Part shown: one piece after another, positions 24,604 through 37,150 of the stretch
Layout: the number at the start of each line of letters is the position of its first letter
Numbering within the stretch: position 1 is the stretch's first letter
Position numbers and translations under genes: made by a program
Notes under the pieces: model-generated
What the model was told of the DNA's origin: nothing
What the model saw: the letters and a program-made list of their open reading frames with translations, nothing else
Databases searched by the model: none
Assembly (NCBI GenBank): GCA_035582835.1
Contig: JAYKAV010002790.1
Location: 779,620 to 843,619, forward strand
From: Phoebastria nigripes
Taxonomy: Eukaryota; Chordata; Aves; Procellariiformes; Diomedeidae
Length of the DNA stretch: 64,000 nt
Direction of reading: 5' to 3'

Positions 24604-25183
24604 TGTCATGGTTTAACCCCAGCCAGCAACTAAGCACCACCCAGCCGCTCGCTCACTCCCCCCCGGTGGGATGGGGGAGAGAATGAGAAGAGTAAAAGTG
24701 AGAAAACTCGTGGGCTGAGATAAAGACAGTTCAATAGGGAAAGCAAAAGCCGCACACGCAAGCAAAGCAAAACAAGGAATTCATTCACTCCTTCCCATCG
24801 GCAGGCAGGTGTTCAGCCATCTCCAGGAAAGCTGGGCTCCATCACACGTAATGGTGACTTGGGAAGACAAACGCCATCACTCCGAACCCCTTCCTTCTTC
24901 TTTCCCCAGCTTTTATTGCTGAGCATGACGTCACATGGTATGGAATATCCCTTTGGTCAGTNGGGGTCAGCTGTCCCAGCTGTGTCCCCTCACAACTTCT
25001 TGTGCACCCCCAGCCTCCTCGCTGGTGGGGTGGGGTGAGAAGCAGGAAAGGCCTTGACTCTGTGTAAGCACTGCTCAGCAGTAACTAAAACACCCCTGTG
25101 TTATCAACACTGTTTCCAGCACAAATCCAAAGCACAGCCCCATACTAGCTACTATGGAGAAAATGAACTCTATCCCAGTCAAA
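24604..25183 (-). mobile_element. Solo LTR 2 of the same avian ERV family, different subfamily
   Basis: It starts TGTCATGGTTTAACCCC, followed by AGCACCACCCAGCCGCTCGC, the same left end as LTR 1. It ends in CTATCCCAGTCAAA. A 5-bp duplication, ACTAC, flanks it at 24599-24603 and 25184-25188. The usual terminal ...CA is missing from the right end, consistent with a small deletion that removed the last bases between short AAAC repeats. The central part (24779 to about 24900: ATTCATTCACTCCTTCCC and GGTGTTCAGCCATCTCC) is unlike LTR 1. A perfect CRE palindrome, TGACGTCA, lies at 24926-24933. The minus-strand TATA box and poly-A signal are both eroded. No internal viral genes are present. Confidence 0.92.
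24926..24933. promoter_or_regulatory. CRE palindrome TGACGTCA in LTR 2
   Basis: Perfect 8-bp CREB/ATF consensus in U3, next to the position where the TATA box is expected. LTR 1 keeps only the half-site form TGACGTTG at the same place. Confidence 0.6.
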
Positions 25184-25188
25184 ACTAC
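25184..25188. repeat. Target-site duplication, right copy (ACTAC)
   Basis: Partner of 24599-24603. It directly abuts the truncated LTR 2 end, so it is less secure than the LTR 1 pair. Confidence 0.65.
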
Positions 25189-28100
25189 TATTTAAACTTA
25201 TCTACTTAAACTGATAAAAATAAGAAAAAGTCTTTCCTACTTCAATCCTCCCCCTTGTGTGTACAGACAAAATATGTCAAGTGAAGAAAATCTAGTTGAA
25301 CAATCACTTGGACTCTCTGCGAACCCTGTATTTTACTGCTTTTTGAACTGTATACTTAATTAAAAATCAAGGCAACAACTTTGATAAGAAGGGCCTTTTT
25401 ATATAATAAAAAAGAAAACAAATGGAATGTCATGTCAAGCTGCAGCACGAAACAAATATAGCATGCATAGATGTATATTTAAAAGGATATGTTTAAAACA
25501 GAAGTTAAGTTAAAATTCTCACATGCTGTGTACAAATAGCCCAGAACAGAGAGAGACTGTAGATCTGTACAGCAATATTAAGTAAATTATTGCAAAAATC
25601 AAATGCATCAAACTAGTAGATCTATTAAATAGATGGTATTTCAAGAGAGAATCGGTGTATTTGACAGCCCTTTACTATGTAAAGCATTCTGAAATACAGC
25701 TATTTACACAACAGTTTGTGGTCTCTTATTTCTCACAGTATTTCAAAATGTTCTTCTTCCAGTCTACCACTTGTCAAAATGTATTAGTTGGCTTTTGCCT
25801 TTGTTAAAGATTTCAGAATCCTGCCAAGTTAGTTTAAGGATTTGTTGGCAAGAGTGATTAGGGAAGCTTGCAATATAATTAATATTTTATTTCATGTTGT
25901 ATTATGATGCTTTACACTTTGTGTTGCTTAATAGTTAAAACTGAACTTTTCTTTAAGGAGAAAAAAAACAGTTTGTTTCAGTGAAGTTAATGAAGAAAGA
26001 ATGTTAATTTAGAAAATGAAAAGCTGTGTTAAATGTTTTAGTACGGTAATTCTATGATTTACTTGATCAACAATTGATTGGGAATAAAACAGCTACTTAA
26101 CACCTGCATCACTTTAATAAGGGTAGATACATTAGAAATGAGGTACAACTCATCAAGTTTTACTCTTGAAAATTTTTCTGTTAACATAACTTGAAAAATA
26201 ACAAAATTACTTCTCCCTTCTTCTTCTTGATCCTCGTTGTTGAAAATCAATATGCTCCATAGTAGGAAATAGTGTTTTGGAAGAGAGAGCTAGCACTTGC
26301 AAATGACTTTCATTGGGAATTTGGGGATAAAAATGCATGCGTGTACACTTACAAGGATGGGATAGTGCATAGTTTTATGCTTATGGTTAATTTCCTTATG
26401 CTGACTGTAACTTGCTCTTCCTGAGGCTGTTTCAAAATGCCTTGTTCTCAAAATCAGGAGAAGGGGTATAACATTGGCTAAGTTTTAAAATAGAAGCACT
26501 TTTGGCTGTTTTAAAAAGGCCAAGATTTCCCAGCAGACCTTGTTGCTTGCTTTTCTTGTTATTTGAATTTCCTATATAGCACAATGCTGATCAGCGTGGA
26601 GAAGAGTCCACCTTATGCCCATTGCGTTGAACCGTATGATCCTCAAAATAGCGTTATGGGAGGATGAAGGGTTTGAAATGCTGACTAGTAAAGTAACATG
26701 AATTAAATGAGGTGGTGCAAAGGAATAGACTTTCTGTATCTGTGTGGACCCACATCCAAGTAGCAGCAGGCTATGTCTCCTGCTGTAAGCCGTGCTCTGG
26801 GAAGCCTGGCACGTGGTCTGTACCAAAGTTGTTCTGCTCAGCGCCCAGAAATCCTCAGACTGTTTTGAACTGCAGCTGCTCAGGTAGCTAGAGTACTTTG
26901 GAGCATGTCCCCTGGTGTGATGTCCCCAAAAGGAGTTGTGTTCAGGTGCTGCAAGTGCAGCACACGTGGGTTTTTAGTGGATTGTGCTTACTTTGGGTAC
27001 CTGAAAATCTCCCTGAAACCTATGTGGTCCAGGTCAAACTTGGTTGTTTGGCAGGTCTAGAAAAGCAAGAGTAATTTGGAGAACATGTTTAGCTGCGGGA
27101 GGCATTGTTTTCCAAAGCTCCACTGTGCTAAACTTCATTTGAACAATGTTTTCTTAAGGGTAACTTTTAATTTTTCTATCCTTAAAACACTTCTTTATTT
27201 TACTGAGAAGCTGTTTCTTCGTCTAACCTTCTTATGCCAAATTACGCTGTTCCCGTTTTCCCTGTATGTTCACATGTGAAGTGAGGGGTTGTCAACAATA
27301 AGATGGAAGTTTTTTAACCTCTAGGTCACAAGTTCAACTTCGTCCTATGTCAGTACTGGTAGATAGGGTCATATTTGAGGAACTGTATGACATGGATGTG
27401 GGATCTCAGTGACATTTTTAATAGCCTTCATCCACACAGTAAAAAACCTAATCTCATTTCTCTTCTCAGCCTAGGCACGATCCTTCTGCACTAAGGTGGA
27501 CTGAGTTTAAAAACGTGCATCATTTGTTTACATTCTCTCTTTTCCCTGGATAAATAGACTGTTTTTAAAACTGCAAAACCCACATCTTTTCTAAGTACTA
27601 AATTCATTATTATGAAAGATTTTTTTATAAGAACAAGGACAAACCCTTTACTTCCTCAGTTGTGAAATTTGCTTTTGACTCAAAATACATCAGTAAAAAT
27701 GTTTTCCCATCAGTGCATTACTTCTAAAATTTCACAAACAGGAATTGCTTATAAAGTGATTTATAAGTGTGTAATAAGCATACTGATTGGTTTGGTTTTT
27801 ATTTCTAGGGATGAAGCAGAGCACAGAGAGCTACAGACCTTTGCTGAAAAATCCTTGAGTTCTTGTCCTTGTGTGTGCTAAAAAGGAATAAGGACAAGTG
27901 AGGGAAGAAAGTCGGGTTATGATGAAAGTAGTAGTGTTTGGTTACCTTTGTTTATGTTTAGTTTGGCAGTGTTGCAAATGTAGACTCATGATGAGATATA
28001 CGTTTTTCCACTTTCTGTTGTGTAGTGTATATGTACATGTTTGCTTTGGGACTGGTAAAGTAAATGTCATGTGATAAACACCAGTATGCCCAGTGTAAGT

Positions 28101-28900
28101 GAACGTCCTCTCCCTGAAACACGTTACTATGTTACTCAAAATGAGAACAAGTTGTTAAAAGTTCTGCAAACACTGTGTGCCTTTGTTACGTTTTAAGTGC
28201 CAAAAATGCTAATACTTTTTTGTGGGGGGTTTTTTGAGTGCTTTTTTGTGGATATTTTACAGAATAGAAAAATGAAGCAGATGTTTCAACAGATGTCACA
28301 GGGGGCCTCTGGAGGGAATAGCTGTTCCATGCACNGACAGCTTGAGAAGACTACCAAAAGGGGGGAAATCTAGAATTGTGCAGTCTGAGGTCTAGCAAGC
28401 TAGAACTTGAAGACTTTGAGACTACAGCTATTGAGAGTCGCAGGTTCTACTTCTAGTCTAGTGCCAGGGCACAAATTCAGAAACCTTCATCACAAACAGT
28501 ATTCCTCCTCCTTCGGCAGCTATGAAACATGGGCAAGGATTGCAGCGGCCCTCTGTCAGTTCTTGTGCGAAGCGCTCCATCTCTGAGAGGATCATCAGAA
28601 GCAGATTGCCCGGCCTTGTGAGGAAAAACCTTACTCGGGCCACTGCAGAAGGAAATCAGGCACNCCTATCTGGAAACATATTTTCTGGGCTGGTGAAAAC
28701 TGCTAAAGTGAGGGAAGGATGAAGAACAGAAGTTAAAAGCAACTCTGCAAAAAGGTAGAACAGGATACGAACTTTAGATTCTTGCCACACAGTTAAGCGG
28801 TACCAGTTGCAGCATTCAGTCAGCTCTAAATTGAGACTAATTTAATTTCACAGAAAGGAAGAATTGCAGCAACCTCCACATCCTGTCAAGCACTGCCTTG
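25189..28900. other. Unique non-coding DNA, no gene recognised
   Basis: No exon or repeat is recognised. At 27805 a good acceptor-like TTTATTTCTAG|GG is followed by 24 open codons and a stop, but no family resemblance or donor confirms an exon. Confidence 0.5.
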
Positions 28901-28920
28901 CTCAGGAAACAGCTTTCCTA

Positions 28921-28954
28921 TCACCCCCCCGCCTTTTTTTTTTTTTTTTTTTTT
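28921..28954. repeat. Pyrimidine tract: C7 then T21
   Basis: TCACCCCCCCGCC leads into an uninterrupted T run at 28934-28954. The near-pure polypyrimidine strand could form triplex DNA. Confidence 0.85.
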
Positions 28955-31900
28955 AAATCAAAATGCCTTTCCTACTTCTAATAACCATAACAAGATGATA
29001 GGCAACTCGGTTATCTTTATTCCATAATGTGCAAAAATGTTTTTTACACACTATGTGAATACTGCTCCAGCAGCCCTGAGTCAGCATGGTTATCTGTAGG
29101 GTGTTCATGCCATGAATGTGATATGCTCCATTCTGTAGATGCAGTTTTGTGGAAAAATGTCATCTTGCTAATGAATACAAACATATATTAAGAAGAAAAA
29201 GGAAGACCTCATTTCATTTGGGAATAAAAGCTTTTGTCAGTGAGGCCTTGTAGCTTCCAAACATATCTGAATCTTCTGTCTGAATGACACAAAGCTACAG
29301 GGAAAATAAAATGATAGGTCTTAGGAGTCAAGAAAACCTTCTGAAAGGCAAAACAAGCCTCTGTCTTTTTAATTACCCGGAGTGGGCTGTTGAAAGGCGT
29401 GGGATGATGGAGAGGGCAAAGGTAAGGAAAGCAGCTCATGATTTCTCATAGAGCTGAACTTGCCCAAATCCGCAGAGGCAGGAAACAGTACAGTTTTCCA
29501 GTTCATTAAAGGCAGTAAGCTGTCAGTCAGATGCTTATGAGCCAGCTTAGTTGAGAGAGGGCGCATGCCTTGGTTGTTTACACAGAAATCCTACGACTGC
29601 TGCACGAATACTTTCGCAGCCACTGTTGGCAGCACTTAACGCAGTGGCACATTGCTTTGATTTCAGACATGCTTCCCGGCTTGGACTTACTTTCCCATGT
29701 CATCACAAATCGGCTCAGAGGGATACAGAGCACCCTAGATTTTTAAGCATTTCAGAACTAAAATTTACATGCTGTATTTTACCTGGGATTGACTGTGTAT
29801 ACTTATTCATTTAATCTGTGAGATACTGCTTCTAAGAATAAATTACTGCAATAACTTATACAATGGGAATCTGTAGTACAGAAACAGAACGGTTTCTCTG
29901 TAAATCCAACCTTTTCCCTGCTGCATGCTGCAATATGAAGAACAGTCATCATCCTACTTCAGGGTGAAAAGGATTGCCAGGACAGGAGGAAGAGAGAGAT
30001 TAAAATTTTAAGAGGATTTAAGAATTCCTGACAAAATAGTTTTTGCCTNGTGCTTTTCCAAAATGTGAGAAGCAAAAAATGAAGGGGAGAGAAAAAACAG
30101 AATTAAACGGAGCAAAACAAAACCTAGAAACATGGAACTGTAAGAACGTATGAGGTGTTTTGTTGGGTTGGGGTTTTTTGTCTGGGGTTTGTTTGCATGT
30201 GTGATTCGAGGAGTATCTTTTGACTGGGCAGTACGGAGCTGCATGAGCAACACTGTGTGTATGAGTGTAGAAAACACTGAAGAGCTCTAACGAGAGGAGT
30301 GGAGCAGAACCTGGGACCATCCTGGGCTACTGTTCCCAGAATGGTGTGATGCCCTACAGAGATGGGATCAAATGGAAAACAACAGTTTGCTGAGCGGGAG
30401 AAAAATACCCTAAGGTGGCAACACTCACCAATCCCTTATGATACAGCATATTGTCATGGCTTAAGTGTCACAGCATTTGGAGTAATATAATATTTTGGTG
30501 CAAGTATTGCTAAAGATTTACATGTATTAGCCACTACCCGAATGGAAAGAAATGTTCTGCCAAATTCCTAGCTGTGAAAATGTAAATGGCTGGAATTATA
30601 CTCAGAAAGATGTCTTCCTTTTCATTATATCATTTAGTAGCTCCTGAAAAAAAGAGAATAGTTTTGCTGATTCAAGGGCCTTGGAGATGTTTGTTGCTAT
30701 TTTCCCATGTACCGTAAATCTCATTATTTGTACTTCCAGCAGCAAGTTGATTTGCAGATGTAGAGACTGAAATTTATGGCAAGTAGAGGACTCCAGTGGG
30801 TTTAATACTGTCCACAGTTGAATTGAAATAAATCCAGAGCAACTGCATTTAAGTGTAATAGTTGCTTCAGAACTTTTTTATTGCAATACCTTTTTTCTCC
30901 AATGTGTTTTTTTTTTCACTTTATTTTTATTATGACTTCTTTATCAAGAATCACGTAACTTGAGAACATTAAAAAGGGAATCTAGAATTAAACGTTGGAT
31001 ATTTGTGACCCTTATTTGAACATCTGCTTTATTCCTAAAAGCCAACTTGTTGTGGTGGCAGGTTTTCTGTTTTGGGGTTTGTTTTTGGTTTTGGTTGGTT
31101 GGTTGGTTTGATTTTTTTAAGTAATGCACAGTGAAAATATGTAAAGAGAGTCTCTTACGTGGTGGAGATTAATCCAAAAGGAATTGTATCTGTATTACAC
31201 TGATGTATACGTTTTCTTGATTTGTTTTATAAGGTCCAGTGTAAGATACTCCATAATACAGCATACTGCAGAGCCATGAAAAATGCTGCTCTGTTTCAGG
31301 GAAGTGCCAATGCAGGCTGCCCTCCCCCTTGAAAACGAGAAATACAAGCATTAAAGAACCATAATTGTTACTTTTTATCATAGTTTTCAATATTTTCATG
31401 CATTTGTGATCTGAAGGTGGAGCAGGTGGTGAAAGTGTAGTTATACTTGATGTGCACATTAAATGAACCCCCTGCACTGTGGAGATGTGGATGTGTTTGC
31501 TTATGGTGCGGTTTTATTTATTTTCCATTGACATACCTTGACAGAAAGTCCCATGGAAAAACATGGGACTTTTGAGATAAGAATCCATTGCAGAGCAGTG
31601 ATATTCTTTCTAAAGCTTTATTTATCGAAAACCATGAGGTAGTTGTTAAATGCCTGGGATACAGTACGTATAAAGAATTGAAAATACGGAAATGTGTATT
31701 ACTTTTTAGCAGGGCCAGATTTGTTGCCCAGAACACAGTCAGAGAATTCATGCCATGAGGAGGATGATGTGAATGGGGGAGAAAGAATGCTATCCTTATG
31801 ACTTATGGACTGTGTTTTAATTCCATTATCCATGGTCTCTTTGGGAACCAGGGGCTGTGTAATGCCAATAAGTACAATTATGTTCCTTTTAAAAAAAAAA

Positions 31901-32289
31901 AAGAAGGAAAAAAGAAAAAAAAAAACCAACTATCACATACGTAGGTATGTGTAATAAATCTGCCTCTAAATGGTTGTGAACAACAACATTGCTAAATCAT
32001 CACATGCTCATGCCAGAAAATCTCAGTTGTGTTCTCAGGAATAGGAGTGCTGGTCCAGCAGTGGACATAATTTAACCCAGCCCTGGGCAGTGGAAGGTAT
32101 TTGCTGCAGAGGCCTATTTAGTTACCTGCACAAAAACCTGACTTGGTTCGTCACCCTCCATTCTTACCTACGAGGCACATAGTGGATTCTGCAGTAAATC
32201 TCTCTCTTGTGCTGGATGGGGTGAGGAGCTGTTGTGTTTTTCCATCTGCACGAGGGACACATACTGGAGATTTTGATGCCGTGTTTACC
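28955..32289. other. Unique non-coding DNA, no gene recognised
   Basis: No gene is recognised. G/T-only patches lie at about 30148-30195 and 31062-31112 (including GGTTGGTTGGTTGG). A purine-rich A/G patch is at about 31890-31924. Open frames are about 100 codons at most and unremarkable. Confidence 0.5.
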
Positions 32290-32442
32290 TTGGTGGTACA
32301 AGTCCTCTTGATGGTGACTCTTAATTACTTCAACTCCTTCCTGACTAGGTTTAGGGCACTGCCATCCACAGACCTTACTGAGAGTGCAGCAGCCCTTTAT
32401 TTGCTCTTCCAGGCCACCCCAGCTGTATTACCACTCAAAAAA
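32290..32442 (+). pseudogene. Probable LINE relic (L2/CR1 clade) RT thumb region
   Basis: Inside a 172-codon open frame starting near 32143, about 50 codons fit the C-terminal RT signature seen in L2-type LINEs, in which a hydrophobic V-x-S-R-L-D-Y-C-N-S-L-L precedes G-L-P, then Q-N-A-A-A-R-L and F-x-x-x-P. Here the visible counterparts are LMVTLNYFNSFLTRFRALPS, then ESAAALYLLFQATP and a closing LPL. The order and spacing fit, but most consensus residues are replaced. The rest of the open frame (Leu/Phe-rich, then Lys-rich) shows no match. The alternative is a chance open frame. Moderate to low certainty. Confidence 0.4.
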
Positions 32443-33070
32443 GAAATAAGGAAATTGACTGAAAATGATGAGATCAATTCAGGTTCTTTCAGTTTTTCTG
32501 AAATTTATTTTTGTCTGTTGTTTTTGGTTTTGTGGTTTTTAAGCTTTTCACCCAGATACAAAGAACGCATTATTAAAGAGTGGATGCTATTGGATTGTCG
32601 CTTAACCATATGCCTCAGGAAAAAAAAAAAAGCGCTGATAGCACTTCTGACAGTGTTGTAGAAGTTGGCAACATGCTCATATCCTCCCTGTGTTCTTGAC
32701 AGAGAAGGCAGGCTGACTTTGACACTTATATTTTGACACTCTAAATGATTTGGCTGACATGCATATTAAAAACAAAAAACAGGAAAAAAACACAACCCCC
32801 TATTTTTTCCACTCCTAGGATCTAAACAAAGAAGTGAGAATCACATTTAAATATACTGGTGTCACAAGACACTTGTTATGGTCAAGCACAGGTATAAAAA
32901 CTCATTGTCCCAGATTTCCCTCTTCTCACATAGCAGAACTCCAGTCCTCAGTTTTGTGTTTCCAAATTGTTTGGTCTTTTAAAATTTTTATTTTGTGACC
33001 ATTGTTTTCCCCCATGTAAACTTCCTTTCCTTTCTTGTATATTCTATCATCATAAAAATTAGCCTCTCTT

Positions 33071-33116
33071 AAAAAAACAAACAAACAAACAAAAAAAACC
33101 AAAAAAAACCCCACCA
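33071..33116. repeat. A/C-only tract with (AAAC)n
   Basis: AAAAAAACAAACAAACAAAC leads into AAAAAAAACCAAAAAAAACCCC, purely A and C on the plus strand. Confidence 0.9.
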
Positions 33117-36096
33117 CGTTTGTTGGATTGGTGAATTGGGTTTTATTGCACTTTCCTATTCTCAATACAGCATAATAATGCAAGCAATTTAAGGAGAGAG
33201 TGTTTTAATAATAATTAGTTCAGCTACAAGAGGTACTCCAATACCTTCAACTGTAGTGGTAACAATATTTTCTATATATATTTAAAAAAAAAAAAGGTCA
33301 TTACAGAAAGCATTTGCAGTAGTAGCAAGGACATTTAGCTTTACCTTAATCTACTGGTTGACAGATCACCTGTCATCTGCGGATGCTGACCAGTTACTAA
33401 AGGCTCAATGCAGTTATGTTTCAACATAGCTAAAAGTTCAAGTTTTTGCTCCTGATACTTTGGTTGAAGATGGAAAAAAAAAAAAAAGTCTTTTAATTGA
33501 CTTAATCTGTACCACCCTAAATAATTACATAGTTTGAATTATATATTTTTTTAAAATGCCAAAAAACAGAAGGAAAAAGTGAAAGCTAAAGGACCACAGA
33601 GGTGCTACTTAAGTCACCAATAGTGTTCCTGTGCTGTTTATTTGTTTATTTCCAGTAGTTTGGTTCAATACATTCTTCTTTAAATTACTTTTCTGTTCAG
33701 TTAGGCTCTTCCATGCTCAGAAAATAATCTACTTTTAGCTGATGTTTGCAATTTAAATGTATGATTTGGTAGCTGTTATGTTAGGGATTTTTTTCTGTGT
33801 ATGTGTCAGGTAAACAGAATCATTGACTGTATGTGATACTTAAATAGGCATCAGGAGGAAAGGATGTCAAATACAGAGGGAAAAGTAATATGAAAAGTCA
33901 CAATATAAGTTATGGATAAAGGTTACTTTTAGAAATGCGGTATCGATGATTTATTTTTAACTAGTTGATCCCACTTGGTCCATCTTTCTCCAGACACTTC
34001 AGTTATTAATGTAATGCAAACAGTAAGTCATTCAACTTCTCTTAGTTCTCTTTACGCTTGTCAGACACATTTCTGTGCAGACTGTTTTGGCAGCAGCAGT
34101 GATGAAATACGTTTATTGACTGCAGTCACAGCAATCTAAATAGATATCTGTCTTTCCCTAACACCGTGTAATAGGAATTTGTGGGTTTTATCCCTGAAGT
34201 AAATCTACTTAAAGAATTTTTCCTACCATAGGCTTTAACGTTTGGTTTTGTCTAGAGTGTTTTTGTTAACTTTTGGAATACTTACAGAAGGCAAGAACGT
34301 GGTTTCCTGTAACACAATGTTCCTTTGAACATATTTCACTATATTTTGGACTTGTTTCTTAAAATTCATGTACAAAATTTTGTTCTTTTTCTGTCAGCAA
34401 AAACAATTATTTACTGTTTTCTATAAATGTGGTATAAAAGAAGCCTGAAATAATGGTGTGTTTTCCTTCATTCCAGTGCATGACCCATCTCATTTTCTTT
34501 GATTCATTTTTCTTCTTTCCAGGTTATCCAGAGGACTTCTTCAACTAGTTCCAGTTGTTCTGAGAACTGTGCAATAAAACCAAAGCAAGTTGATAAAACA
34601 AGTAGACAATAGTTTTCATGGGGAAGTCCTCGGTATTGTGTCTCTATTCTGCTACCTGGATCTTTATTTTGTATGAAACAGTAATTGGATAAAACAGATA
34701 ATTCTGTTAGGAAAAGGTATTGGTTTGTAGAACAGTGGATGGATGCCTTTGTCACAGACTGTGGAGTGAGTTACTTTTTTTTTTTCCCTCCCCCCTGCTT
34801 TCTTTGTAACCCTAAGAAATTGTCATTGTGCAGACAAGCATTGCAGCATTCAACAGGGGACAGAAAGTGCTCTAACTTTGTCTAGCCTATAATTTGATTA
34901 TTAGCACATGCTTTTGGAAGGTGAGAGACATGGGAAGGTGGAGAGTGGAGAGAGAGCACCAAGTTCTTCATCACTAGTTAAGGCTCTTCAATTACCTTTT
35001 TAACAGACCCAGGCTGGGAAGAAACTAGAAGATGGACCACATATTACATGTGAGTGGTGGGGAGGGGTATAGTTTCTGTGTTGCTTCAGTTTCTCTGTGT
35101 GTGTGATCTTAGATGTCACAGGTCATCTACTGCCCGTTCCACTCTCTAATCTTGCAGCTATAACTGTATATTGACTGGTGTTTTCCACCAAGAATACACT
35201 TTCCTACCAAACCTCTACTTTATTACTACCATTATTTGTTTTCAAGTTGTGCAAAAATTGAAATGCTTCCTTCTACTCCATCTTTACCCAAGCAGTCTCT
35301 GAAAGCTTTTCTAAGCACCCTTCCCACCACCTACTCAGTTCTCCTTCTGCAGATTGCGTTCTTGATGAGATGTAATGTGTTTTGGAAGCCCTGGGCTTAC
35401 AGTACACACAAGTGTGCAGCTACTTGGTAGGACTTAAGTTAATGGCAAGTATCAGCCAAACTTACTTGGTCAATATTCTGTTAAGAAACTTCTGATTTAT
35501 CATACAACTGCAGAATTTTTGGGCATTTGTGAGCAGGAATTTTGGTTTTGATAGTAATACCCGAGCATTACATGGCAGGTAAAATAAGCACCCTGAAGAA
35601 AATTAACAATGACAAGTATCCTATATATTCGTTTAAGTGATAGTTTCACTTGAGTTATAAATCAGATTTCTTTCCTGTTGTCATGTAGTCTCGTATAATA
35701 ATGTGACATACATTCATGAAGAGTTTTCTTTGACTTCCTGGGCCAGAGGCAGTTGGGCGTAAAGTGATGCAGCAGGATTTAATAAAAAATCCTTGGTAGT
35801 TCTTACCCATTGAGATTCTACCAGGCACCTCGATGAATTTTTATTTTACAAAGTAGCTTTTAGAATCTGATGTGGAGTGGTTTCTTTCAGTCTTGGGCTT
35901 TGGCAATACACCTAGTTTTTCAAAAATAAACAGTATGCAAAGACTTAATAAGCTAAAGAATTCAGAAATGCAGGAAGAAAATATTATGGCTGCAGAAACA
36001 AGCACGCAGTATGGAGAAAATACCAAGTTGTGGCTACCTGTGCAGTTTTAACTTCTTTACCCTTCTTCCTCTCCTTCCATGTGTATGCTATTTCAT

Positions 36097-36099
<3 letters not shown>

Positions 36100-36130
<31 letters not shown>
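36100..36130. repeat. T31 homopolymer
   Basis: Thirty-one uninterrupted T, the longest homopolymer in the window. Its length is likely polymorphic and error-prone in assembly. It has no target-site duplication or retroposon body that I can see. Confidence 0.9.
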
Positions 36131-37044
36131 CCTTTCCCCAACTGGCCATAAGCTTTTTTCATCACATGGGATGTGTGATGTGCAAAATGTTACTTTTTCC
36201 TCACTATATCCCTAGTACATTTTTGTATGCTAATTAAACTCTATTTAATACAAAATTATTCATTTCTCTGTGGGCTTTTAAGGTGGATGTCAGTGAAGCA
36301 TCTTTGTGCTTCACAAAGTTCATTAATTTATTTTCACGATATCCTTTGATGTACTATCGCCATTATACATTTGGGTAACTTAAATACAAAGAAGGAAAAC
36401 CAGTATCAGAATTTTTAGCATATTTAACATCGTATAGACATACTGTCAGATTCAACTATGATGACAGGAACATTCTGCAATGAGGTCTTTAGCTCGTTAT
36501 TAGACAGCACTCTAAGCTGGCTGTCACACATTGTAGATGATTATGGTTCATATGAAATACCTCATATAATTACAATATTTCTTTTGTGGAAAGGGGATAT
36601 ACGCATCTTCTCTGTGAGACAAGACAATTAAATAAGGTTATTCACAAATACTGCAGCCCTGTCATGGTTTTGCATAGGCTTTTCTTTGCTGTTGTGGATC
36701 GCTTGCATACCTTGATGATTTTAAATTAAGTAATATTCATAGGCTGCCTCATGATTTATGTATCCCCTCACAGGCTTGGTATTTAGAATTGTTTTTCTCA
36801 GATTCCCACGTAGGTGCCATACTTCAGAATCAAGAAATAGGTAAATGATTTTTTTAATAGCATTTGTCTCCAGTGGTATATATGCTAAAGACCAGAAATA
36901 CCACCGCTTTTAGAGTTGATCTGGATGTTCCCACAGCACATACGGTCTTGTAAGTCAGTCAGTAGTTAGCTAACATGTTCTAGAAACGTGAAGTTAATCA
37001 TGCAGATGGGCATTTAGGAAGTCAGCATTTTCTCAACTCTACGG

Positions 37045-37150
37045 GTTGATGATTATTTTCTTTAGGACTAATTAGTAGGGTTATTAATCCAAACAATTAA
37101 ATTCTCTTCTAGCACTACAGCTGTCTAATTAATGAATCTATTAATTAATC
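37045..37150. promoter_or_regulatory. ATTA/TAATTA cluster, candidate conserved enhancer
   Basis: TAATTA occurs at 37069, 37126 and 37142, with further ATTA cores (TTATTAATCC, CAATTAAA, TTAATGAATC, TTAATCAG) and an E-box-like CAGATG at 37162. Dense homeodomain cores beside E-boxes are common in conserved non-coding developmental enhancers. Sequence conservation cannot be judged here, so this is a candidate only. Confidence 0.3.

Larger units (their letters stand above)
32443..37040. other. Unique non-coding DNA, no gene recognised
   Basis: It contains an A/C-only tract at 33071-33116 (with (AAAC)n) and a T31 run at 36100-36130. A TATA-like GGTATAAAAACTC near 32890 has no supporting context. 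No exon is recognised. Confidence 0.5.

Noticed and set aside
27805..27881. Exon after TTTATTTCTAG
   Set aside because: The acceptor looks good, but the frame ends after about 24 codons with no donor and no recognised protein.
30450..30470. ATTGTCATGGCTTAAG as the start of a third LTR
   Set aside because: Only about 13 bases resemble the LTR start, and the following sequence shows none of the GCAGCCGCTCGC block.
32888..32902. GGTATAAAAACTC as a promoter
   Set aside because: Isolated TATA-like string with no initiator, GC elements or exon-like sequence downstream.
36661..36680. GTCATGGTTTTGC as an LTR start
   Set aside because: Same reason: short chance similarity with no downstream match.
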